Assembly (NCBI GenBank): GCA_016786615.1
Contig: JAEUVX010000002.1
Coordinates: 62,001 to 126,000 of the forward strand
DNA from: Flavipsychrobacter sp.
Lineage (GTDB): Bacteria; Bacteroidota; Bacteroidia; Chitinophagales; Chitinophagaceae
Direction: 5' to 3'
Length of the DNA stretch: 64,000 bases
In this document: in pieces, positions 17,565 to 28,166 of the stretch
Layout: each line of letters opens with the position of its first letter
How positions within the stretch are numbered: the stretch's first letter is position 1
Translations under genes and position numbers: made by a program
Notes under the pieces: model-generated
What the model saw: only the letters and a program-made list of their open reading frames with translations
Database searches by the model: none
Told to the model about the DNA's origin: nothing

Positions 17565-18176
17565 TTATTTATCTGAATGAAAGATCTTGTCCCACAGTAC
17601 CGAGCTCACACCGAAGCGCTTGGACGCGTCCTGGTAGTGATGCAGCATGTGATTTCTTTTCAGTCCTTTGAAAAACCTGGTCCTGAAATTAAAATGGTGA
17701 AGGGCATAATGGCTCATATCATAGATCAAATAACCGGTTACGAAGCCGGGAAAAAAGGTGTTGAATATTACCGGGTTAAATAAGAATTTGAAAATAAAAT
17801 AAAAGGCAAAAGCCAGTGGGAGGCTGACGGATGGCGGCATTACTAACCTTTTCACGTCGTTTGGGTAACTATGATGCACGCCATGAAATATGAAGTGGAT
17901 CCTCTCGTAAAGTTTACTTTTCGGTGTAAAGTGAAAAACGAATCTGTGTAATACGTATTCAACAAAAGACCACACAATTATGCCCAAGAAAAAGCAAATA
18001 AAAATCACATGGGCTTTTGTGTGCAGAACAAAAATGCTTTTGGCAATAAAATAAAAGACAACAGGTATATAGATAAACAGAGGAACAGTATAATGGACTT
18101 TGGAGCAGGCTTCGAGAAAAGGATTTCGAAACATCCGGACGGACTCACTTGAATTTGAAATGTAATTTTTAGGCAT
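17565..18176 (-). CDS. Scs7/FA2H-like fatty acid hydroxylase
   Basis: This 203-aa membrane protein of the fatty acid hydroxylase superfamily has the di-iron histidine pattern of Scs7/FA2H: HRFVFH (77-82), HGVHH (98-102), HYALHH (156-161) and HMLHH (176-180), with RLVMPP at 110-115 and FGVSS at 188-192. It lacks the N-terminal cytochrome b5 domain of the eukaryotic enzymes, so electrons must come from another protein. The likely reaction is 2-hydroxylation of the ceramide N-acyl chain. It is 19 bp upstream of the desaturase gene and 3 bp downstream of the DUF4833 gene. Confidence 0.82.
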   Translation of the reverse strand: MPKNYISNSSESVRMFRNPFLEACSKVHYTVPLFIYIPVVFYFIAKSIFVLHTKAHVIFICFFLGIIVWSFVEYVLHRFVFHFTPKSKLYERIHFIFHGVHHSYPNDVKRLVMPPSVSLPLAFAFYFIFKFLFNPVIFNTFFPGFVTGYLIYDMSHYALHHFNFRTRFFKGLKRNHMLHHYQDASKRFGVSSVLWDKIFHSDK

Positions 18177-18179
18177 ATT

Positions 18180-18722
18180 TTATGGTTTAATTCTTTCGAT
18201 AACTGTAGCTCCGGTAGTCGCATCATTTCCTTTCAATTCAATATAGACTACATTTGGATACCAGAAAGTGCCCCCGTTTATCTTAATATAAATACGCTGT
18301 AGTATTGCATCCGTCCCCTTGATTTTCGTGAACACTCGGAATTGGCCGTCTGTCCCTTTTTTAAGTAGCAACGGAAAGCTGTCGTACGAAACGAAACGCA
18401 ATTCATAGCGATCTTTATCTGTTTTTTTTGTAGTTAGCCCATACGCAAATTTCCGTTGGATAAAATTAAGTTCCCTGTGCTCTCCCTTGTCAGCGTAGCG
18501 AATCCAAAAGATATGAACCGGGTTATTGTCTTGCAAAACACCATTCTTGATATTCAGCGAATAGACTATAGTGTTTGTATTAGGTGTCCGCTGCACATAA
18601 AAAAGAAGGTTCTCGATACCGAAAGGGGTAGGCATTGAGTCCTGCTCTTCTATCGGATTGGCTTCTGCCTTCATTAACGAAAGAAAAGCTATGGTAAATG
18701 TCCAAAAAAATTGCCGGCCCAT
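18180..18722 (-). CDS. DUF4833 secreted or periplasmic protein
   Basis: This 180-aa protein has a likely signal peptide (residues 1-22, ending MKAEAN) and a DUF4833 domain: NLLFYVQRTPNTNTIVYSLN (about 38-57), VHIFWIRYADKGEHREL, and a C-terminal ELKGNDATTGATVIERI. The family has no known biochemical role. Its place, 4 bp after the CDP-alcohol phosphotransferase and 3 bp before the hydroxylase, suggests that it acts on or with the lipid products outside the cytoplasm. That is inference. Confidence 0.75.
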   Translation of the reverse strand: MGRQFFWTFTIAFLSLMKAEANPIEEQDSMPTPFGIENLLFYVQRTPNTNTIVYSLNIKNGVLQDNNPVHIFWIRYADKGEHRELNFIQRKFAYGLTTKKTDKDRYELRFVSYDSFPLLLKKGTDGQFRVFTKIKGTDAILQRIYIKINGGTFWYPNVVYIELKGNDATTGATVIERIKP

Positions 18723-18726
18723 AATT

Positions 18727-19431
18727 CTATTTTTTTTGCAATGCTATTTTCGCATCCCGCAAACGTCTTATAGCAGTAATGTTTGTGAGTACCGCCATAA
18801 TGCTAATGGGGAACGTAAAGACTGAGATTGTTTCAAAAACATGAAAAGGAATATGCTCAATATATAGCTTATAACTGCCGCCTATTACAGAACTGACAAT
18901 ACCGCAGGCAATTGCTGATACCCCTATTAAAACCACACGTTCCGGACGCTGCATTAGTCCGCCCTTACATTCGACACCAAGACTTTCTGCCCTTGCTCTG
19001 GTATAACTCACCATCATCGATCCAATTAATGCAACGAAAGCAAAAAGCGAACTCAGGAAATAATGATGTGCCACCAGGTAATAGCAGATTCCTAAAAAAG
19101 TAAATAGTTCACTGTAACGGTCCAACACCGAATCATACAACGCACCAAATGTTGAAGACATATTTCCCAGCCGCGCAACCTGACCGTCCAGCATATCGAA
19201 TAAACCAGCAAATAAAACCAAGGCTCCTGCCCATCCCACATAAGACAGATCTCCACGGTTTCCTATTTCCGCGCCCTTAATAAAAATAATCGCCACGCCA
19301 ATATTTAATATTAGCCCTATAGTTGTCACAGCATTGGGCGTCAGTCCAATCCTTATCAAAAATCGAACAAAAGGAGTGATGATTTTATAAATCCCAACTT
19401 GTAACCTGTCCCGTGTTTTTTTTGAACTCAT
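18727..19431 (-). CDS. CDP-alcohol phosphotransferase, probable phosphatidylinositol phosphate synthase
   Basis: This 234-aa integral membrane protein has the complete CDP-alcohol signature: Asp82-Gly83, Ala86-Arg87, Gly96, Asp100 and Asp104 (DGQVAR...GALYDSVLD), which binds two metal ions and CDP. The expected reaction is CDP-diacylglycerol plus inositol-3-phosphate giving phosphatidylinositol phosphate, because myo-inositol-phosphate synthase and a PgpA-like phosphatase are in the same operon. Phosphatidylglycerophosphate or archaetidyl synthases share the motif, so the acceptor is inferred from context. It is 18 bp downstream of the DUF5686 gene. Confidence 0.83.
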   Translation of the reverse strand: MSSKKTRDRLQVGIYKIITPFVRFLIRIGLTPNAVTTIGLILNIGVAIIFIKGAEIGNRGDLSYVGWAGALVLFAGLFDMLDGQVARLGNMSSTFGALYDSVLDRYSELFTFLGICYYLVAHHYFLSSLFAFVALIGSMMVSYTRARAESLGVECKGGLMQRPERVVLIGVSAIACGIVSSVIGGSYKLYIEHIPFHVFETISVFTFPISIMAVLTNITAIRRLRDAKIALQKK

Positions 19432-19449
19432 GCATTATTAGTTGATCAA

Positions 19450-22011
19450 TTAAAAGTCAAACTTAAATCTCATACGCAACCCCAGGCCTGATACATGAGG
19501 ATTGTCGAGGTAGGTAAACCTTTTTACCAAGTCTACCCGGAAAAAATTCAAAATATTTCCTATCCCGACACTCCCTTCAATGTACGGGTTTTCTTCTAGA
19601 GAATAGGTTGCCTGCCTCCCATCTGAGTAGGTCGGAAATGTCAGAAGTGATTTATTATTTGCGGGCAGATTTTCAGCTCGAATGCCACCATATAAGACTT
19701 TGAGATTGACAAACTCTCGAAGCCTTGTCTTTTTTATGATCGGGATCTTATTAAATATGAAACCATTGAAACAATGGTCTATGACAAGGCTGGCATAGTG
19801 ATCACTGACAAATTCCAGAAAATTCATCAGATTATAAGATTGTAACTGCAATGAATACGTTTGATTTGCCCTGTGTATGGCCAAGAGAGGAAAAGGCACA
19901 GTTCCTAAAACGGTTCCCCCTTCCAGTACCACGTCGCTATAGCCCAATTGCGACAGGTATAGACGCTTATAAATGTTAGCGGTGATATTCTGATAATTGG
20001 ACTGTCCATTAAGAAACCCTTTCAAGCCTGCTATTCCGCGCAGTGTAAAAATCGGATAGCGGTTGGGCATTGGTATACGGTAGAGTTTACCCTGGTAAAA
20101 TTCTTCATTGGGCGCCCAACGTAATTCAACTACGAGTTCCGAAGTAGTGAGATCAGGCACTATTTCGGGACTGTTTGGGATGTTAGATTCCCGAGTATAT
20201 TTGAGCTGACCAGCAGGTTCTTGTTGCCAGTTCTTATATCCTAACCGTACAGAAAAATGGTTGCGCAGCTCGTGCAGGTAATCTATGACATATATTTTGT
20301 TGTACAACCATTTGTCATTAACACCACGCTTAATAGAAAGGAGTACATTGTCCTCCTGAACAAACTGTAGTTCCTGCCCCGGAATTTTTGTGTCTTCCTG
20401 ATAATTGGCTCTCAAAACCCTGGACGGAAATTCAAAAATTGAGCGGTGGGTGAAAGAATATGATCCGCCTAAATAATACTTCCACTTTCTGTCTTTAAAT
20501 CCATGGGCAGCGTACGTTTCCAAAGTTATTCGCTTGCTCAGGTTTGGTGTAGTCCGCCCACCTAGCCGCAGTCGAAAACCTTCTACTGGATTGTAGCTGT
20601 AAAAAGTATTTGCTGGACCAATTTCAACGTATGGAGAGGCGTGTTTATAACCTGCAAGTAACAAAGTGGCAATTTCGGCAACTCGCTTAAATGATTTTGA
20701 GTTGGTGAGGCTTTCAATATTGGAATAGGTTCGCTGCTCTGCTACCGTGAGCGAATCATGACGGGCTGTGTTCCAGAAATCATCGGTTCTGGTCGTAGCA
20801 TTTTGCTCTACCACTTCAGCGTCATCATTATAAAATTTATCCGGATGCGGTTCATTTATGGCAAGGTCCCGGAGCGATACCACCCTTTTTCCATAAATTC
20901 CTCCCGTACGTTTTTCAGATAGTCCAAAATCAGTCTTTAATTCAGATCTAATAAGGTGATATTTCCAGTCGTTAGCCCTTACAAAGTCTAGGTTGATGTC
21001 GAGATCTCTTACCCAGTTGAGGTTAATGTTTCTATTAACCGTCATGGTCACCTTTTGAACGGCGTAACGCCCATCGATTGTGATGTACATTCTGCCTTGA
21101 AAAAGCATATCCGTCTTATTGCGTGGATAAAAGCTCAAACCCACGAGTTTCGTGTTGTTTTCTTCAATAGTGTCTACAATGAAGAACTGATAGAATGTAG
21201 GTGCTAAAGTGGCAATAGGACTCAGGAACTGATTGGTCATTACAGTAATATTATTATCATAGATATCAATATCCTGGTAAATATGCTTCAGATAAGTATT
21301 TAGTCCGGCATTATCAAGGTATTCTCCAAAGTTTACTTTTTTCTCGCCTTTGATAATTCGTTTAGTCTTATTTCCTTTTTTGCGATAATAGTTTTGGGTA
21401 ATTCGCTCCTCCAGGTAAATGGGCATCAGGGCTTTGTCGGGAAGGGTTGTAGTATCTATATTGTCGACCATAAACTTGAACGACCGGAACAATCTATTCC
21501 GCTTTAGCTTCTCAGGTGTGTTTTGCAAGGCAAGTTCTATTTTCTCATAGCTTTCATACTCCACATAATCGTTGCTCTCGCTTCTGTTTTCCGCTTTGTG
21601 TGCTACCACTTGCCTAATAAGTTCAACAGCAGGATTGTCCTTGTTGCGGTACCTTACCTTTGGCGGCTTTACTACAACTTCATTCAAACTGTGCTCTTCT
21701 TCCACTAAGGAGACTTCTACTGTCTGTTCACCTTCCGGGCGAATTTTTAAAACAACGGAGCGATGCCCTATCGATGAGATTTTGATTTTATTTTGCTGGT
21801 TAGGGCTTTCTATTTCAAAATATCCTTTCTCATTAGTGGTGGTTCCGATCGATGTTTCCGGAAAGAAAACATTTACAAACTCAATTGGAGTTTTTGTTTT
21901 GCTATCTTTCACATATCCTTTTACTTTGGTTTGTGCCAATGCATTGAAGCTGAAAAGAAATAAAAGAGATAAAAACAAGCCTCCCGAAACGCTATACCTT
22001 ATTGAATACAT
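19450..22011 (-). CDS. DUF5686 outer-membrane protein with carboxypeptidase-like N-domain
   Basis: This 853-aa protein has a signal peptide (residues 1-26, ending NALAQ), a carboxypeptidase-like regulatory domain (TKVKGYVKDSKTKTPIEFVN, about 28-110), a DUF5686 middle, and a C-terminal region of alternating beta strands ending in LRMRFKFDF, as in an outer-membrane barrel with a terminal Phe. Such proteins are common in Bacteroidota with unknown roles. The gene overlaps gtrA by 20 bp inside the lipid operon. A role in placing sphingolipids in the outer membrane is speculative. Confidence 0.8.
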   Translation of the reverse strand: MYSIRYSVSGGLFLSLLFLFSFNALAQTKVKGYVKDSKTKTPIEFVNVFFPETSIGTTTNEKGYFEIESPNQQNKIKISSIGHRSVVLKIRPEGEQTVEVSLVEEEHSLNEVVVKPPKVRYRNKDNPAVELIRQVVAHKAENRSESNDYVEYESYEKIELALQNTPEKLKRNRLFRSFKFMVDNIDTTTLPDKALMPIYLEERITQNYYRKKGNKTKRIIKGEKKVNFGEYLDNAGLNTYLKHIYQDIDIYDNNITVMTNQFLSPIATLAPTFYQFFIVDTIEENNTKLVGLSFYPRNKTDMLFQGRMYITIDGRYAVQKVTMTVNRNINLNWVRDLDINLDFVRANDWKYHLIRSELKTDFGLSEKRTGGIYGKRVVSLRDLAINEPHPDKFYNDDAEVVEQNATTRTDDFWNTARHDSLTVAEQRTYSNIESLTNSKSFKRVAEIATLLLAGYKHASPYVEIGPANTFYSYNPVEGFRLRLGGRTTPNLSKRITLETYAAHGFKDRKWKYYLGGSYSFTHRSIFEFPSRVLRANYQEDTKIPGQELQFVQEDNVLLSIKRGVNDKWLYNKIYVIDYLHELRNHFSVRLGYKNWQQEPAGQLKYTRESNIPNSPEIVPDLTTSELVVELRWAPNEEFYQGKLYRIPMPNRYPIFTLRGIAGLKGFLNGQSNYQNITANIYKRLYLSQLGYSDVVLEGGTVLGTVPFPLLAIHRANQTYSLQLQSYNLMNFLEFVSDHYASLVIDHCFNGFIFNKIPIIKKTRLREFVNLKVLYGGIRAENLPANNKSLLTFPTYSDGRQATYSLEENPYIEGSVGIGNILNFFRVDLVKRFTYLDNPHVSGLGLRMRFKFDF

Positions 22012-22399
22012 ACCTTTTCTGAAAAAAATAATTATAAAGCACTCCTACCATCAGAGAAACTGCAAGCTTGGATAGGATGTAGTCAACGTGAAGTTTTATC
22101 GCCAGGATATACATACCGACTGCGTTAAGCAGCAGGTTGCCCAGCCATACAAGAATGTACTTCAAACCCTGATATAAACTACTTTCCCCTTTTGCCGTAA
22201 ATACCCAGTTTCGGCCAAGTGAAAAATTAATGACACCGCCAAAAACATTTCCAGTCACAGTAGCCGGTACTGGCTGAATATGCATAAGCTCCACACATAA
22301 TACGGTGGTTATAAAATCGCAAGCTGTGGCAATTAAAGATGCTGCCTGCGCTTTGATGAAAGCAACTACGCTATTAGCTTTTGGCTTACCAATATCCAC
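21992..22399 (-). CDS. GtrA-family membrane protein
   Basis: This 135-aa protein has four hydrophobic helices and the GtrA pattern: FIKAQAASLIATACDFITT in helix 1, NVFGGVINFSLGRNWVF in the second, and SLMVGVLYNYFFQKRYVF at the C-terminus. GtrA proteins are thought to move polyprenyl-linked sugars across the membrane. The gene overlaps pgpA by 34 bp upstream and the DUF5686 gene by 20 bp downstream, so expression is tightly coupled to the lipid pathway. Here it may flip a lipid intermediate such as phosphatidylinositol; this is inference. Confidence 0.85.
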   Translation of the reverse strand: MDIGKPKANSVVAFIKAQAASLIATACDFITTVLCVELMHIQPVPATVTGNVFGGVINFSLGRNWVFTAKGESSLYQGLKYILVWLGNLLLNAVGMYILAIKLHVDYILSKLAVSLMVGVLYNYFFQKRYVFNKV

Positions 22400-22827
22400 A
22401 TTATAATATTTGAATAGACCCCAGAAAGTATATCATCCGCCATCACGCCCCATCCGCCGGGCAACCGCTCCGTCCTGTTAATTAAAAGTGGTTTTACGAT
22501 ATCAAAAAATCTGAACAGCACGAAAGCGGCCAACACGATCGGGATATTAAAGGACAAACCCAGGAGCGCCACCAACATTCCCGCAACTTCATCAATTACT
22601 ACCTTTTTACTGTCTTTCCCCCAAAGAGGTTCCACTTTGTAAGAACTCCAGACACCGGCAGCAGTTACTCCCAAAAGAAGCAATAGTTGCCAAAACAAAG
22701 CGTTGCCCCAAATGGCAAACATCGCCCCCCATATCAGTATTGCAAAGGCTGAGGCAATTGTTCCGCCACCCTTGCCTATATAACCAATCCCAAAACAGCT
22801 TGCGACCAAGCAATGCAACCTCCTCAT
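22366..22827 (-). CDS. pgpA: PgpA-like phosphatase, probable phosphatidylinositol phosphate phosphatase
   Basis: This 153-aa membrane protein has the phosphatidylglycerophosphatase A motifs KGGGT (19-23), VIDEVAGM (77-84), FRFFDIVKP (105-113) and GGWGVMADDILSG (124-136), which hold the metal-binding acidic residues. The family removes the phosphate from phosphatidylglycerophosphate. In an operon with inositol-phosphate synthase it is better read as making phosphatidylinositol from its phosphate, as proposed for the Bacteroides inositol-lipid cluster. It overlaps the inositol-phosphate synthase gene by 4 bp. The true substrate needs assay. Confidence 0.82.
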   Translation of the reverse strand: MRRLHCLVASCFGIGYIGKGGGTIASAFAILIWGAMFAIWGNALFWQLLLLLGVTAAGVWSSYKVEPLWGKDSKKVVIDEVAGMLVALLGLSFNIPIVLAAFVLFRFFDIVKPLLINRTERLPGGWGVMADDILSGVYSNIIMWILVSQKLIA

Positions 22828-24149
22828 AATGACTCCACCAACTGCTGGTAATAGTCCAGGCCGAGATGCGTGATCATATCCTCACCCATCATATGGCGCA
22901 GCGTATTTTGAAGCTTCATCAATTGTTTGAAAATATCATGTTCCGACCTCAATCCTTCGAGAGTTTGTGGTGATTTAAAATAAAATGAAAGCCATTCCTG
23001 AATACCGCACATGCCGGCTCGTGCAGCCAGATCCATGAACAAAGCTAGATCAAGCACGATTGGAGCCGCCAGGATGGAGTCCCTGCACAGAAAATTTATC
23101 TTGATCTGCATTGGATATCCCATCCATCCGAAGATGTCTATATTATCCCAGCTTTCTTTGTTATCGCCGTGTGGAGGATAATAGTTGATCCTGACCTTGT
23201 GATACAGGTCGCCATACAATTCCGGATTAAGGTCGGGTTGCAAAATATCTTGCAGCACACTGAGCTTAGACACTTCCTTTGTTTTAAAATTATCAGGATC
23301 GTCCAAAACAAGTCCGTCCCGGTTGCCCAGTATATTTGAGGAGAACCAACCTTTGACGCCGAGTGCCCGCGCGTGCAGTCCAGGTGCAAGAATGGTCTTC
23401 ATCAAGGTTTGGCCGGTTTTAAAGTCTTTTCCTGCTATAGGTACCTGCATTATTTTCGCAAATTGCACAAGCGCCGGAATATCGCAGGTCAGGTTGGGGG
23501 CGCCATTCGCAAAAGGCACACCCATTTTTATGGCTGCATAAGCATAGATCATGCTGGGTGATATGCGTGGATCATCGTTGTGCAACGCTGTCTCGAAGTG
23601 TTCGAGTGAATCATACACCTCGCAATGCTCAATGTACTTTTCGGTGGATGCACACCAGATCATCACCAGCCGGCTACAGCCATTCTTTTCCTTGAAGTCG
23701 CGGATATCTTCCATCAAAGCAAAAGCCTGGTCGTATTTATGAGTAGCTTTTTTCACATGGTTGCCGCTGATGTTCTTTACATACTCTTTGTCAAAAACGG
23801 CTTTCATGGGTTTGATGGCTTCAAGTTCCTCCTTTACGGTGTCCAACTGGTGCCGGTCAATCACCTTGGCATTTACCGCAGACTGATATACATTGTCTTC
23901 GTAAACGTCCCAGCCGCCGAATACGATATCTTCCAGTGAGGTAAGAGACACAAAGTCTTTTATACGGGGGTTTCTGTTTTCAGTACGCTTTCCCAGCCTG
24001 ATATTTCCCATTTGCGTAAGGGAGCCAACAGGATGCGCTAATCCCTTCTTTATTGTTTCCACTCCTGCTATTAGGGTAGTAGCCACTGCTCCGAGACCAG
24101 GGATCAACACACCTAGTTTTCCATCGGCATTTTTAATCTGATGTTCCAT
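22824..24149 (-). CDS. ino1: myo-inositol-3-phosphate synthase
   Basis: This 441-aa cytosolic NAD-dependent enzyme converts glucose-6-phosphate to inositol-3-phosphate. It has the N-terminal nucleotide motif VLIPGLGAVATT (about residues 14-25), then GNIRLGKR, MIYAYAAIKMGVPFANGAPN, and the catalytic-domain segments GKDFKTGQT and LMKTILAPGLHARAL. It is of the longer bacterial type. It begins 9 bp after the reductase gene and ends with a 4-bp overlap into pgpA. It supplies the inositol head group for the CDP-alcohol phosphotransferase at 18727-19431. Confidence 0.92.
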   Translation of the reverse strand: MEHQIKNADGKLGVLIPGLGAVATTLIAGVETIKKGLAHPVGSLTQMGNIRLGKRTENRNPRIKDFVSLTSLEDIVFGGWDVYEDNVYQSAVNAKVIDRHQLDTVKEELEAIKPMKAVFDKEYVKNISGNHVKKATHKYDQAFALMEDIRDFKEKNGCSRLVMIWCASTEKYIEHCEVYDSLEHFETALHNDDPRISPSMIYAYAAIKMGVPFANGAPNLTCDIPALVQFAKIMQVPIAGKDFKTGQTLMKTILAPGLHARALGVKGWFSSNILGNRDGLVLDDPDNFKTKEVSKLSVLQDILQPDLNPELYGDLYHKVRINYYPPHGDNKESWDNIDIFGWMGYPMQIKINFLCRDSILAAPIVLDLALFMDLAARAGMCGIQEWLSFYFKSPQTLEGLRSEHDIFKQLMKLQNTLRHMMGEDMITHLGLDYYQQLVESL

Positions 24150-24158
24150 ATATTTTTT

Positions 24159-25138
24159 TTAAAGCCAGTTATTTTTTTTATACCATTGTACCGTCTCCAC
24201 AATTCCAGAATAAAGGTTATATTTTGGCTCAAAGCCAAGCTGGGTGCGAACGCGGTCTATACTGCAATGCCAGTTTTGGGCAGTAAGTTCTGCGATCTTT
24301 TCCCTGTTAAATGTGGGGGCTTTATCATTATTCTTGTACAGTTGTTCCAATGCTGCTGCGATGATACGCGCAATACTCATCGGAAAATGTATTCTTAAAG
24401 CCTTACTTCCCAATTCCCTTTTGATTGATGCTGACAACTCATATTTATCGTATCTGCCGCCATCTGATAGATTGTAAATTCCGGATATGTCCGTATGTAG
24501 GGCTTGAATGACAACTGATGCAACATCATCTGCATGAATAAAACTCAACCATTGTTTGCCTCTCCCAATATAAGGCTCGATCCTCCTGGCCAATGTTTTA
24601 AACAGTATAAACAAGTCTTTCTCACGCGGGCCATAGACGGCTGTTGGTCGCAAAATAATCTGTTGTGGCAAGGGTATTTCCCCGATATATTGCTCAGCGA
24701 GTAACTTACTTTTGCCATAGGCAGTTACAGGCGAAGGTCGCTTATCCTCTGTGATTGGGTGTTCATCGTCATATCCTATAGGACCTAACGCGGCAAGGCT
24801 GCTCAGGAATACAAATTTACTTACGCCGCTTTCACAGGATGCCCTGGCTAAGTGCCGGGTATAAGTAGCATTTACTCTATTATATTCGTTGCTATTCTTG
24901 GCGCGTGTTATACCCGCTGCATGCACAATATAATCTATCCGCTCATCAAGGAGCATTTTTTTCAGCATCCTTTCATCTTCATATTCCGGATGAACAAAGC
25001 GCAGGGGCAAGCCACGCAAATGCCCCACATCGCTGGATGCTCTTGTCGCCGCCACTACTTTATATCCCTCAATGATACATCTCGTCAAAAGATGGTAACC
25101 GATGAATCCATTTGCGCCTGTAATCAATACTCTTTTAT

Positions 25139-25142
<4 letters not shown>
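24159..25142 (-). CDS. extended SDR, probable 3-ketoceramide reductase (CerR-like)
   Basis: This 327-aa NAD-dependent epimerase/dehydratase family protein has GANGFIG (residues 9-15), an active-site Ser near 114 (FVFLSSLAALG) and YGKSK with Tyr142 and Lys146. In Caulobacter an SDR of this family, CerR, reduces the acylated 3-keto intermediate to dihydroceramide. Here the gene overlaps the GNAT-like ceramide synthase gene by 4 bp and precedes inositol-phosphate synthase, which supports the same role. From sequence alone a sugar-nucleotide epimerase cannot be excluded. Confidence 0.8.
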
Positions 25143-27516
<2,374 letters not shown>

Positions 27517-27517
27517 T

Positions 27518-27547
27518 CAAAATTAGAGAAAAAAATCAAAATGCAAA
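27518..27547 (-). promoter_or_regulatory. promoter of the sphingolipid operon
   Basis: On the minus strand TTTG (27547-27544), 18 nt, then TAATTTTG (27525-27518) matches the Bacteroidota consensus closely. The start would lie near 27511, about 40 bp before the serine palmitoyltransferase ATG. A weak inverted repeat (TTTT/GAAC at 27493-27501 and GTTC/AAAA at 27515-27522) overlaps the -7 box and could be an operator. Confidence 0.6.
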
Positions 27548-27658
27548 TTTTAATCAGTTTTTCATTTATCTAAAAAATGCAGGCTGCGCTTACCGATTAC
27601 TCCTCATAATCAAAAACATTATATACGGGAAAATCGAACAGATTTCGTTAAACCAAAC

Positions 27659-27687
27659 TTGACTTTGTTAATAAGCCTGCTTATTAT
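27659..27687 (+). promoter_or_regulatory. sigma70-like promoter with MarR-type operator
   Basis: TTGACT (27659-27664), a 17-bp spacer and TATTAT (27682-27687) give a strong proteobacterial-type promoter, unlike the TAnnTTTG elements elsewhere in this window. Within the spacer and over the -10 lies a perfect 8-2-8 palindrome TAATAAGC-CT-GCTTATTA (27669-27686), a typical place for MarR autorepression. A GGAG at 27705-27708 serves as Shine-Dalgarno for the ATG at 27714. Confidence 0.65.
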
Positions 27688-27713
27688 ATATAGGAGTATT
27701 AAATGGAGATCGG

Positions 27714-28166
27714 ATGGATACAAAGCAGGCCTCATATGAAACAATGGGATTTATCTTGAACGATGTTGCGCGAATTTGGAGGCGCGCGTTCAATCGACGC
27801 GTCCAGGGCCTTGGATTGACGCAGGCGCAGTGGCAGGCACTGGCGCATATCTCTCTTAATCAAGGAATGCGCCAATCCCAGCTCGCCGATATCATGGAAA
27901 TTCAACCCATCAGCGCAGCGCGATTAATCGACCGCATGGAAGCAGCCGGGTGGATATACCGAAAGCGAGACCCGAATGACCGCCGCGCTATCAATCTTTA
28001 TCCCACCAGAAAAGCGGAGCCTATCTTGACTAAGATGCAGGCTTATGCGTCAGATTTACGCCCCTTCGCCCTCGATGGCCTGTCTGAAAAAGATCAAAAT
28101 ACGCTTCGGCGGATGCTTTTAACGATCAAAAAAAATCTCGTAAAAGAGGAATGTGGAAACAAATGA
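27714..28166 (+). CDS. MarR-family regulator of an EmrAB-type efflux operon
   Basis: This 150-aa winged-helix protein shows the MarR core: GLTQAQWQALAHIS (about residues 33-46), QSQLADIMEIQPISAARLIDRM, and the wing GWIYRKRDPNDRRA. It is the first gene of a MarR-EmrA-EmrB-NodT operon and has a palindrome in its promoter, so it should repress the pump and respond to a small aromatic or hydrophobic ligand. Base composition and codon choice are more GC-rich than in the lipid genes, and the protein resembles proteobacterial MarR proteins. Confidence 0.9.
   Translation: MDTKQASYETMGFILNDVARIWRRAFNRRVQGLGLTQAQWQALAHISLNQGMRQSQLADIMEIQPISAARLIDRMEAAGWIYRKRDPNDRRAINLYPTRKAEPILTKMQAYASDLRPFALDGLSEKDQNTLRRMLLTIKKNLVKEECGNK

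Noticed and set aside
19450-22011. DUF5686 protein as a TonB-dependent receptor
   Set aside because: It has a carboxypeptidase-like N-domain and barrel-like end but no recognisable TonB box or plug domain.
27703-27759. 18-codon frame (ATG at 27703) overlapping the marR start, a possible leader peptide
   Set aside because: A well-spaced GGAG serves the marR ATG at 27714, no attenuator hairpin is visible, and such a short overlap is easily due to chance.
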